A stretch of 6,844 bases of DNA from an uncultured Flavobacteriaceae bacterium (GCA_938074515.1 CALJFV010000194.1:1-6844); one strand, 5' to 3'. Positions 1 to 6,740 are shown, counted from the first letter of the stretch. Made by a program: numbers and translations. The notes: a model not told the origin generated them from the letters alone.

Positions 1-1656
1 TTTAGTGTAAGTTTTAGGGTTTTTAAGAACATCGATGCTGGCAATAATTTCAGGATCATGAGCGGTTTTGTAGCTGTATAGCCCGGTATTATAAAAATAC
101 CGCGGCAACAGTGACTCTATGACGACGGTCTGCACCGCAGCTTTTTTTGATTCTAATAAGTCAAGTTTTGCGTCAAGCAGACTTTTACTCATAGACTCAA
201 GTTCTTTGTTTACATAAGGGGCCAAACCCTCCTTTTCGGCTGCGAGGGCAAAATCAGAAAAAACACCTTCCGAAACTGTTTTTATTACTTGCGGATGAGC
301 CGCAACAAAATCCAAAAAGCCCTCAAAATCCTTATTCGTAAATTCAAAATCCTCAACACGCTCAAAAGGATGTGTTTTTATGAACAGGGTGCCATAATCG
401 ATAATAATGCGTGATTTAAGCAAAGAAGACAATAAAATGTGATCGCTAGAACTGTCAAAAACCTTGTCCGGAAGGATGCCTCCACCATCATAAACGGTAC
501 GCCCAGCGGCAGTTTTAAAGGCGTTGTATTTATCGGGTTCCGTCCGTATTGGCTCTCCATCCGTATCGCGCTGCCAATAATCTAAAGCTTGAATACAACG
601 CCCACTTGGGGTATAATATCGCGAAATGGTAACCTTTAGTTGTGTGCCATAACTCAAGGGCTTAGGTCTTTGAACCAAACCTTTGCCAAAACTTCGTCCG
701 CCGACAATTACGGCCCGATCTAAATCTTGAAGCGCCCCAGAAACAATTTCACTGGCCGAAGCACTGCGCGCGTTGATCAAAACCACTAAAGGCATCTCAA
801 GATCTGCAGGTAATTGCTGGGTGACATAGGTGTTGTTATACTCTGGGACCACAGATTGAGTATAAGTGACCAAAGTGCCCTTGGGAACAAATAAACTTAC
901 CAAATTGACCGCTTCCGTCAGGAGCCCCCCAGGATTGTTGCGTAAGTCTAAAATGAGGGCTGTTGCCCCTGAGGATTTTAACTCAAATAGTGCTTTTTTT
1001 GTGTCTTTATAAATGGTCGGACTGAATTCTTTTAGGGCGATATACCCAATGTTGTCTTGAAGAAGTTTTGCACTTAAAACAGGGGTTTCGGTCTGTTTAT
1101 TTGGAGTTAAGGCGATTTGATAGGTCTTTTTCTCGCGGACATATTCTAGAGTGACCTGTTCATCACCACTAGCAGCGACAAGTTGGGATAACTGATCTAA
1201 ATCTTGAGCCAGAACAACCCCATTAATGGAGTATAATTGATCCCCAACCTGAAGCCCCACCTGGTCTGCTGGACTATTTTGGTTAACCTCGACCACCAAC
1301 CACTGATCATCAAAGCGCCTGAATCCAGCCCCGAGAGAGCTAAAATTACTTTCTTTTGAAATCCGAGCATCTGAAACCTCTTGTTCAGTCCAAAAGACAG
1401 TGTAAGGATCTAAGCCGTCCAAAAGACCAGTTATCGCGTGATCCATGAGCTGCGCTGGTGAGGTTTCGTCAACATAATTCAGTGACAGCTCTTTAAACAA
1501 GGTTGTGAAGATCTCTAATTGCTTGGTGATTTCAAAAAGACCACCACGTGCACTACTTAAGATCAACAAGGCTGCAGCCAGGGGCAAAACCCATAAAAGC
1601 CGCAAGGGATTGCGTAACACGCGACTCCGCGATAAAAAGGAAAAGTTAAACTTCAT
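1..1656 (-). CDS. S41 family C-terminal processing peptidase (CtpA/Prc type), 3' end outside window
   Basis: This gene encodes a periplasmic serine protease that cleaves near protein C-termini. The first 552 codons are visible without a stop; the reading frame runs off the left edge, and by family length probably only a few residues are missing. The N-terminus has a basic stretch (residues 9-19) followed by a hydrophobic segment at about 20-35, which fits a membrane anchor or uncleaved signal with the catalytic part outside the cytoplasm. A PDZ domain spans about 105-185, with a GLQVGDQLYSING core at 134-146. The S41 catalytic domain spans about 200-400. It contains SASASEI with the predicted nucleophile Ser300, and RSFGKGLVQ with Lys325 and Gln329; the +25 and +29 spacing matches the Ser-Lys-Gln arrangement of E. 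coli Prc. A helical C-terminal region follows. The ATG lies inside the end of rnpA (11-bp overlap), so the two are probably co-transcribed. A weak GTGGTGG precedes the start. Family assignment is firm; the substrate is unknown. Confidence 0.95.
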   Translation of the reverse strand, partial: MKFNFSFLSRSRVLRNPLRLLWVLPLAAALLILSSARGGLFEITKQLEIFTTLFKELSLNYVDETSPAQLMDHAITGLLDGLDPYTVFWTEQEVSDARISKESNFSSLGAGFRRFDDQWLVVEVNQNSPADQVGLQVGDQLYSINGVVLAQDLDQLSQLVAASGDEQVTLEYVREKKTYQIALTPNKQTETPVLSAKLLQDNIGYIALKEFSPTIYKDTKKALFELKSSGATALILDLRNNPGGLLTEAVNLVSLFVPKGTLVTYTQSVVPEYNNTYVTQQLPADLEMPLVVLINARSASASEIVSGALQDLDRAVIVGGRSFGKGLVQRPKPLSYGTQLKVTISRYYTPSGRCIQALDYWQRDTDGEPIRTEPDKYNAFKTAAGRTVYDGGGILPDKVFDSSSDHILLSSLLKSRIIIDYGTLFIKTHPFERVEDFEFTNKDFEGFLDFVAAHPQVIKTVSEGVFSDFALAAEKEGLAPYVNKELESMSKSLLDAKLDLLESKKAAVQTVVIESLLPRYFYNTGLYSYKTAHDPEIIASIDVLKNPKTYTK

Positions 1657-2020
1657 CCACCACTTTTTTTGTTTGTGCGTAACGTACGAGTAGGTCTTTT
1701 ACTGCCTGGTCAATGCGGGCATAAGGCAAAGATTCACGTCCCTGATAAATAAAAAACAAGGCGCCAAACGCATCGGTTCCAGCCAATGATTTATTCAACC
1801 GGTAAGCCTCGCGAATTTGTCGTTTAATTCTATTGCGATTTACCGCCTTAGGAATATTGCGCTTTGGCACAGAAACACCAAATAAATTTTTAGTTGTTTC
1901 AGTAACAGGAGTGTGCACCAGTTTAAGCGGAAAACGTTTTATGTTTTGTCCATGTTCAAACAAAACACCAAACCAATGCCGTCCTTTGAGCCGCTCGTCT
2001 TTTGGCAAACCATGAGTCAT
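1646..2020 (-). CDS. rnpA: Ribonuclease P protein component
   Basis: RnpA is the small basic protein subunit of RNase P, which binds the catalytic RNA and the 5' leader of precursor tRNAs in the cytoplasm. The 124-residue length is normal for the family. The diagnostic RNR motif is present as NRNRIKRQIRE at residues 61-71, preceded by GVSVPKR at 48-54, the usual strand before the conserved helix. The N-terminal GLPKDERLKGR (4-14) matches the typical LxKxERLK opening, which supports the ATG at 2020. The sequence is rich in Lys and Arg, as expected. The gene is not next to rpmH here; it lies downstream of an M1 peptidase after a 143-bp gap and overlaps the following S41 peptidase by 11 bp. From memory, the rnpA-S41 pairing is common in Flavobacteriia. 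No Shine-Dalgarno is visible. A TATCTTTA close to the start resembles the Bacteroidota -7 element but lacks a matching -33 box. Confidence 0.95.
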   Translation of the reverse strand: MTHGLPKDERLKGRHWFGVLFEHGQNIKRFPLKLVHTPVTETTKNLFGVSVPKRNIPKAVNRNRIKRQIREAYRLNKSLAGTDAFGALFFIYQGRESLPYARIDQAVKDLLVRYAQTKKVVDEV

Positions 2021-2163
2021 GGCTTAAAGATACACAACACTTGGCATACCTGCTACCTTATGCTTAAACTCGCTTAGTTTTTGATCCGTTTCGCACAATT
2101 TTCAAGTCGCTTTAATAGACCTTGTGAGGGGCCATCTAAACTAAAGTTTAATACAACCCGTAA
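2021..2163. other. M1-rnpA intergenic gap with several weak dyads; possible rnpA promoter region
   Basis: This is the longest gap within the minus-strand cluster. It holds no ORF and no GC-rich stem followed by a T-run, so no intrinsic terminator for the M1 gene is seen. It contains three small symmetric elements: TAAACTAAAGTTTA at 2137-2150, an imperfect stem CAAGTC/GACcTTG at 2103-2124, and GCATA/TATGC at 2044-2063. On the minus strand TATCTTTA (2032-2025) matches the Bacteroidota -7 consensus TAnnTTTG at all but the last fixed position. It sits only five bases before the rnpA start and has no TTTG box at the expected distance. A separate rnpA transcript would therefore be nearly leaderless, and the promoter is unproven. 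Confidence 0.4.
2137..2150. repeat. Inverted repeat TAAACT-AA-AGTTTA downstream of the M1 stop
   Basis: A perfect 6-bp inverted repeat separated by 2 bp begins 13 bases after the M1 stop codon. In RNA it could form only a short, AT-rich stem, so a DNA-binding site or chance are both more likely than a terminator. The same TAAACT/AGTTTA half-sites recur, with a 1-bp spacer, at 3954-3968 just before the M1 start. Confidence 0.35.
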
Positions 2164-3951
2164 TTATTGTTTTGTCGCAAAGAGGTTATTCTCTTTTTGA
2201 ACATCCGCCATCCGCCCACTGGGATCTATAATAACCTCGACAATCTCTGATTTGCTCTCGACCTCAAACCCATAACTTGGTCTTGCCCATGCCCAGTCGC
2301 TCAAAACAGTTACAGGAGTGTCACCGAAGCTTTTTTCACCGCGCATCATTTGTAAGGGGATGTAGTATAGGCGACTGCTGCCGTCGGCAAAATTGACCTG
2401 CAGGTCAATCGGCATAGGCATAAGGCCGATGCGCTCTAGAGTGATTGTTTGGCCGCCACCTGTGGCGCTCGGACCCACAGAAACAATCCCATAATCAATG
2501 GTGTTTGTTGTGGTCGCGAAATCTTGGAGATACCAATCCAAATTCATGCCAGAGACCCGCTCTGCTACACGTATAAAATCTCGGGGTTCAGGATGTTTGA
2601 AAGCCCATGTTCTGAAATATTCTTTAATGATTTCTGCCAAAACATCTTCACCAACGACATAGCCGAGTTGTGCCAAAAACACTGCGCCTTTAGAATAAGC
2701 CGCAATGCCGTAATTGCGGTTGGTATTATAGCGATCAGCATGGGTGCTTAATGGTTGCTCTGCCCCCGAAGTGGCTAAGAAATAATAGCCACCATAGGAA
2801 CCCGCCAAAGGGTCCCCCTCCTGGTTGAGCACGTGGTGTTCGGCCAAAGAAGAAATGTAAGAGGTAAAGCCCTCGTCCATCCATTCGTGCAGTGCCTCGT
2901 TTGTGGCGAGTAAAAACTGAAACCAAGTATGGGCCATTTCATGTGCCGTTACACCAACTAAACTTTCAAAGCTACGATTCCCAGTAATCAAGGTGCACAT
3001 AGCATATTCCATACCCCCGTCACCCCCTTGTATCACAGAGTATTGTTTGTAGGGATAAACCCCCACGGCTTTATTAAAATAATCCAACAACTGCGCGGTG
3101 ACCGGTTGCAAGGCCTTCCAGTTTTCCCGTAATGCAGGATCGTTTTTGTAATAAAAATTTAAGGTTACGCCATTAGGCCCAGGGTAAGTATCATGCACAT
3201 AATATGGGTCGGCGGCCCAAGTAAAGTCATGGACCATAGGGGCCTCAAATACCCAGCGCGTACGACCATTCTTGAGCGCTGTTTTTTCTAATAAATACCC
3301 TGTGCCCCCGACAACATAACTACTGTCAATATTTAAAGCCACCTGAAAATCACCCCAAACCCCGTAGAATTCGCGAGCGATATAAGGGTCGGTATGCCAG
3401 CCGTCTTTGTCGTATTCTGCGAGTTTAGGATACCATTGGGTCATAGAGAGCGCGACACCCTCTGCATTGTTACGGCCACTTCGGCGGATTTGTACCGGCA
3501 CTTGTCCGTGAAAGGTCATGGTTAAAACCGTGCTTTCATGAGGCGCTAAAGGCTTTTGCAAAGGCACTACCAGGATGGTTTCTTCGGCGGAATAATCAAG
3601 CGCAACCCCGTCTTGCACCAAAGAAGTTGCTTTTAAAAACCCTTGCTCTGAAGGACTCAAAGCAGCGATTCTATCACCAACACGACGATCAGGATCTGCG
3701 ATAGTGCGCGAGCGCACATCCATTTCGCTGCCAGGCTGAAAAGCGTTGAAATACATATGATAAAACACCTGGGTTAAGGTATCAGGAGAATGATTGGTGT
3801 AGACGAGTTTTTGGGTGCCCGTATACTGCCAATTGGCGACATCCATATCTACACTCATGGTGTAGTCCACATGCTGTTGCCAATAATTAAAAGAATTTTG
3901 GCTGCTTACTACAGAGCAAGCAGCCAAAAAAACAGAAAACACTAATTTCAT
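2164..3951 (-). CDS. M1 family zinc metallopeptidase (aminopeptidase-like), exported
   Basis: This is a gluzincin-type metallopeptidase of the M1 aminopeptidase family, expected to remove N-terminal residues from peptides with one catalytic zinc. The 595-residue protein begins with a short signal: KLVFSVFLAAC contains a possible lipobox LAAC with Cys12, so it may be a lipoprotein, although the hydrophobic part is short and ordinary signal-peptidase cleavage near residues 17-18 is an alternative. An N-terminal beta-sandwich covers about 25-240. The catalytic domain follows, with GGMEY at 312-316 in place of the common GAMEN substrate-binding loop. The zinc site is HEMAH at 337-341 plus Glu360 in WMDEGF (HEXXH-X18-E), and Tyr419 in YSKGA is the likely transition-state tyrosine. 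A C-terminal beta-rich domain (about 485-580) carries RIGLMPMPIDLQV and IDPSGRMADV, blocks I associate with Bacteroidota members. All key residues are intact. It starts 19 bp after the S8 gene, suggesting co-transcription. Confidence 0.93.
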   Translation of the reverse strand: MKLVFSVFLAACSVVSSQNSFNYWQQHVDYTMSVDMDVANWQYTGTQKLVYTNHSPDTLTQVFYHMYFNAFQPGSEMDVRSRTIADPDRRVGDRIAALSPSEQGFLKATSLVQDGVALDYSAEETILVVPLQKPLAPHESTVLTMTFHGQVPVQIRRSGRNNAEGVALSMTQWYPKLAEYDKDGWHTDPYIAREFYGVWGDFQVALNIDSSYVVGGTGYLLEKTALKNGRTRWVFEAPMVHDFTWAADPYYVHDTYPGPNGVTLNFYYKNDPALRENWKALQPVTAQLLDYFNKAVGVYPYKQYSVIQGGDGGMEYAMCTLITGNRSFESLVGVTAHEMAHTWFQFLLATNEALHEWMDEGFTSYISSLAEHHVLNQEGDPLAGSYGGYYFLATSGAEQPLSTHADRYNTNRNYGIAAYSKGAVFLAQLGYVVGEDVLAEIIKEYFRTWAFKHPEPRDFIRVAERVSGMNLDWYLQDFATTTNTIDYGIVSVGPSATGGGQTITLERIGLMPMPIDLQVNFADGSSRLYYIPLQMMRGEKSFGDTPVTVLSDWAWARPSYGFEVESKSEIVEVIIDPSGRMADVQKENNLFATKQ

Positions 3952-3953
3952 TT

Positions 3954-3968
3954 ATAAACTCAGTTTAT
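3954..3968. repeat. Inverted repeat ATAAACT-C-AGTTTAT in the S8-M1 junction
   Basis: A perfect 7-bp inverted repeat with a 1-bp centre fills most of the 19-bp gap between the S8 stop and the M1 ATG; only two bases separate it from the start codon. In the mRNA it could fold as a 6-bp AU-rich stem with a 3-base loop where the ribosome would bind. It shares its half-sites with the repeat at 2137-2150 beyond the other end of the M1 gene. A role in translation or as an operator is inference; a chance AT-rich palindrome remains possible. Confidence 0.45.
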
Positions 3969-3970
3969 GA

Positions 3971-5641
3971 TTAACGTGACATTTGGTCGGCCATAATTAG
4001 TGCATTATAAAGATTAACCAAATGGCCTGATTTTGAAATATTTGAAAAATCATTTTTAGTGTTTGGATCTCCACCAAGAACCACTTGTCCCGGGCCAGTT
4101 AATCCGCTGTCCATTAATATTTGTTTTACTTGAGCGGCGCTTAGTTTTGGGAAATACGAACGAATTACCGCAGCAACTCCAGCCACCGCTGGGGCCGCCA
4201 TGGAAGTTCCTTGAAGGTATTCATAAGTGTTTAGAGGTGTCGTCGACCAAATTTGAACTCCAGGAGAGAATACATCGACGTTTTCTTTTCCGTAGTTTGA
4301 GAATCCAGCGACCAGCCCCTCATTATATTCTGGGGTAGAAGCCCCAATGGTGATAAAAGTGTTGCCGATCTCTTGAGTTTCGCCAGGGCGCACATCATTT
4401 GGATAAACATCATTTTGATCTAAATCCATGCCGTCATTACCCGCGGCGTTAACAATGAGCACATCGTTATCAGAGGCGTAGCGAATGGCATCCCACACCC
4501 ATTCTGGATGTGGAGAAAACCCTTTTCCGAAGCTTGTATTGAGGACTTTGGCCCCATTGTTTACACAATAACGAATAGCCAAAGCAACATCTTTATCATA
4601 CTCATCTCCATCAGGCACCGCACGCACTACCATAATTTTAGCATGGTCCGCAACACCATTCATGCCGATTCCATTGTTTCGCTCAGCAGCAATAATTCCA
4701 GCGACATGGGTTCCGTGACGGGCATCTTCTTTTTTAGGATCTGGTCCATCAACATCATTATTTCCGTAATACTTTGATGACCAATCATTCGCATCATCCC
4801 CTAGATCGGCCGCACGATAATCCGTGGAAAGATTAAAATGGCTTTCTAAACGGTTTGTGAAATAGTCAACCCCGCCATTGAGTCGATCCAAAACCGCAGG
4901 AATATTTGGTCCGAATGCCATCATTTGGCCGAGACGCTCCACAAGCCCCTGTTCTTCTTCTGTAAGATCAGTCAAGCTTTTTAGGTCTTCCTTTCCATAC
5001 TCATCAGTGCCTAATTTTCCAGAGACCAAAGTGTGCGCAATGTTAAGTTGGTCATACATTCCTTGATAACGGGCTTTATTTTGAGCCGCTTCGGTATAGT
5101 CTTTTTCGTAAGCGGCTTTAGCCTTATTGTAAAGCGCATAAGCCTCTGCACGGTCCGGAGCAATTTCGCTAGATTCTTTTTCCTCGAATTCCGGAGCGAG
5201 CTCTCGAATGATCCTTACATATTCTAGGTTTTCTTTTACAATGTTGCCAAGAAAATTCCACCCATGGATGTCATCAACATATCCATTTCGATCGTCATCG
5301 ATGCCATTGCCTGGGATTTCGTCCTCGTTAACCCAAATCACATTTTTAAGGTCTTCGTGTTCAATATCTACCCCACTGTCAATAACCCCAACAATTACAG
5401 TACTTCCTTGGCGCTCACTTAAAAGTTCAGCGTAGGCTTTGTCCACGCTCATTCCCGCAATAGTGTCTAATGCTAAATCAGCAGCACCCCATGCTTTGGT
5501 TTGCTCTTCTGTAAGTTCGAGCGTCTTGTTAACCGCACTGCTGGGCGCGACAACCGGATTAGCATCAAAACGCGCAGGCCCACAGGCACTTAAAATTAAC
5601 CCGGGGATAAAGGCAATAAAAATGTTTTTAGGTGTTCTCAT
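3971..5641 (-). CDS. S8 family subtilisin-like serine protease, lipoprotein
   Basis: This is a subtilase that hydrolyses proteins in the periplasm or at the cell surface. The 556-residue product starts with a signal peptide ending in the lipobox LSAC (Cys20), followed by Gly-Pro, indicating a lipidated, membrane-anchored enzyme. Residues 21-75 form a short linker and prosegment, with IAGMSVDKAYAELL just before the catalytic core. The catalytic triad is complete: Asp88 in GVIDSGVD, His309 in RHGTHVAG and Ser480 in GTSMAAP. The oxyanion Asn402 lies in NAAGND. An acidic DDDRNGYVDD at 115-124 probably binds calcium. A charged, helix-prone insertion of roughly 165 residues (about 135-300) separates the Asp and His motifs, which lie 221 residues apart against 32 in subtilisin. 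The C-terminus ends soon after the catalytic domain, with no sign of a type IX sorting domain. The ATG overlaps the MBL stop codon (ATGA), implying translational coupling. Confidence 0.95.
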   Translation of the reverse strand: MRTPKNIFIAFIPGLILSACGPARFDANPVVAPSSAVNKTLELTEEQTKAWGAADLALDTIAGMSVDKAYAELLSERQGSTVIVGVIDSGVDIEHEDLKNVIWVNEDEIPGNGIDDDRNGYVDDIHGWNFLGNIVKENLEYVRIIRELAPEFEEKESSEIAPDRAEAYALYNKAKAAYEKDYTEAAQNKARYQGMYDQLNIAHTLVSGKLGTDEYGKEDLKSLTDLTEEEQGLVERLGQMMAFGPNIPAVLDRLNGGVDYFTNRLESHFNLSTDYRAADLGDDANDWSSKYYGNNDVDGPDPKKEDARHGTHVAGIIAAERNNGIGMNGVADHAKIMVVRAVPDGDEYDKDVALAIRYCVNNGAKVLNTSFGKGFSPHPEWVWDAIRYASDNDVLIVNAAGNDGMDLDQNDVYPNDVRPGETQEIGNTFITIGASTPEYNEGLVAGFSNYGKENVDVFSPGVQIWSTTPLNTYEYLQGTSMAAPAVAGVAAVIRSYFPKLSAAQVKQILMDSGLTGPGQVVLGGDPNTKNDFSNISKSGHLVNLYNALIMADQMSR

Positions 5642-6507
5642 ATAGATTGATTTAAAAATTGGTCGAGGGTGTAGACCTGGTCCAGGCGCACCCCTTTTTC
5701 TGTGTGTTTAACGGTAATTATGGGATTGTGGGCATCATGTTCTAGCCATAAAAAGTACCCGCGATCCGCAGCTAAATTTAAAAATTTTTCCTTTTCGCTC
5801 AGCGTTTGCAGCGGACGAGTGTCGTAACCCATGACATAAGGCAAAGGGATATGACCCGCGGTGGGTAAAAGATCCGAAGTAAAGACCAAAGTCCGGCCTT
5901 TGTATTGAATGTGTGGAATCATTTGCTTTTCGGTGTGTCCATCAACAAACAAGACCCCAAAATCAAGGGGAGTGTTTTTGGCAAAATCATCATCAGGGGT
6001 GTCAATAAAATTGAGTTGGCCAGATTCTTCTATTGGCAAGATGTTTTCTTTTAGAAATGAGGCCTTTTCTCGACGATTGGGAATTGTGGCCCATTGCCAA
6101 TGATCAGGATTGCTCCAATATCGGGCCTTGGAAAATTTGGTTCGATATCCACTACGGTCTTGATTCCAGCAGACGCTGCCTCCACAATGATCGAAATGCA
6201 GATGTGTTAAAAACACATCAGTAATGTCGTCAGGGCTAAACCCATGGCGTTTAAGCGAACCGTCGAGTGTCGCACCGCCCCAAGGATAATAGTGTTTGTA
6301 AAAATCAGGACCTTGTTTGTCTCCCATACCATTGTCAATCAAGATCAGGCGGTCGCCTTGCTCTATGAGCAAACAGCGCGCGGCAATATCAATCATGTTA
6401 TTATTGTCGGCGGGATTTGTTCTTTGCCAGAGACTTTTGGGAACAACACCAAACATGGCGCCACCATCAAGCTTAAAGTTTCCAGCATCAATTGGGTATA
6501 AGGTCAT
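5638..6507 (-). CDS. MBL-fold metallo-hydrolase (lactonase-like)
   Basis: This is a metallo-beta-lactamase-fold hydrolase of 289 residues with no signal peptide, so it is probably cytoplasmic. All expected ligands for a dinuclear metal centre are visible: His102, His104, Asp106 and His107 in THLHFDHCGG, His191 in VDGHT, Asp212 in TSDLL and His257 in LEHD. The spacing of the last three (21 and 45 residues) resembles that of AiiA-type lactonases, while the gap before His191 is longer. The N-terminal DGGAMFGVVPKSLW (14-27) is a block I associate with a lactonase-like subgroup. The substrate cannot be named from sequence; N-acyl-homoserine lactone or another ester or lactone is possible. The ATG at 6507 is supported because MTLYPIDAGNFKLDGG looks like a native family N-terminus and an in-frame stop lies shortly upstream. 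It is the first gene of the minus-strand cluster and overlaps S8 by four bases. Confidence 0.9.
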   Translation of the reverse strand: MTLYPIDAGNFKLDGGAMFGVVPKSLWQRTNPADNNNMIDIAARCLLIEQGDRLILIDNGMGDKQGPDFYKHYYPWGGATLDGSLKRHGFSPDDITDVFLTHLHFDHCGGSVCWNQDRSGYRTKFSKARYWSNPDHWQWATIPNRREKASFLKENILPIEESGQLNFIDTPDDDFAKNTPLDFGVLFVDGHTEKQMIPHIQYKGRTLVFTSDLLPTAGHIPLPYVMGYDTRPLQTLSEKEKFLNLAADRGYFLWLEHDAHNPIITVKHTEKGVRLDQVYTLDQFLNQSI

Positions 6508-6740
6508 GCGTTGCGGATAAAGTCCCGGAGGTGCAAATTAACAAAAGGGCAAACAATAGCCTTTGATGCGCCCATTAATTTGAGTTTTTTAACAGAATAT
6601 TATTACTCAACTCACAAAATACAGATGCACGAAGGGGCTCAAAGCAAAACCACCGTCAAACTGCATTTGACTACAGCATAATGGATCTATGTGCAGAGGA
6701 AGTAAAAACTTTCTTGTATTTTAGGGCATTATATAAAATC
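6508..6740. promoter_or_regulatory. Divergent intergenic region between the MBL gene and the antiporter gene
   Basis: This 233-bp stretch separates two gene starts that point away from each other, so it should hold promoters in both directions. I see no ORF of note. Candidate elements are weak. For the minus strand, TATTGTTTG (6558-6550) resembles TAnnTTTG with one extra spacer base and lacks a clear -33 box. For the plus strand, TTG at 6714-6716 followed by TATAAAAT at 6732-6739 sits directly before the ATG and would give an almost leaderless mRNA. Two inverted repeats are present (6581-6614 and 6655-6671). Confidence 0.5.
6655..6671. repeat. Inverted repeat GTCAAA-CTGCA-TTTGAC
   Basis: A perfect 6-bp inverted repeat with a 5-bp centre lies 69 bp before the antiporter start and about 150 bp before the MBL start. 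It has no T-run after it on either strand, so it does not look like a terminator. Its size and position would suit an operator for a dimeric regulator, or a small hairpin in a long leader; both are inference. Confidence 0.35.

Noticed and set aside
378..560. Minus-strand open frame of 60 codons within the S41 gene
   Set aside because: The main S41 frame runs through this stretch with family-typical sequence; this is an out-of-frame shadow.
1505..1693. Plus-strand open frame of 62 codons across the S41-rnpA junction
   Set aside because: It lies opposite two well-supported genes, shows no domain-like sequence and has no promoter or ribosome-binding evidence.
2025..2032. TATCTTTA as a defined rnpA promoter
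   Set aside because: It matches most of the Bacteroidota -7 box, but no TTTG is found about 20 bp upstream and it sits almost on the start codon, so it is described only within the intergenic entry.
2103..2124. Stem CAAGTC/GACcTTG considered as a terminator for the M1 transcript
   Set aside because: The stem is short with a bulge and no U-tract follows it on the minus strand.
2449..2751. Plus-strand open frame of 100 codons inside the M1 gene
   Set aside because: It is the complement of a clear M1 catalytic and C-terminal coding region; its translation is Cys/Ile-rich and shows no recognisable motif.
2735..2926. Minus-strand alternative frame of 63 codons inside the M1 gene
   Set aside because: It overlaps the HEMAH-to-Tyr419 region of M1 in another frame, and the translation is low-complexity Gly/Phe/Trp-rich, typical of a shifted frame.
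6244..6501. Plus-strand open frame of 85 codons opposite the MBL N-terminus
   Set aside because: It is antisense to the metal-binding region of a strongly supported gene and has no independent coding signal.
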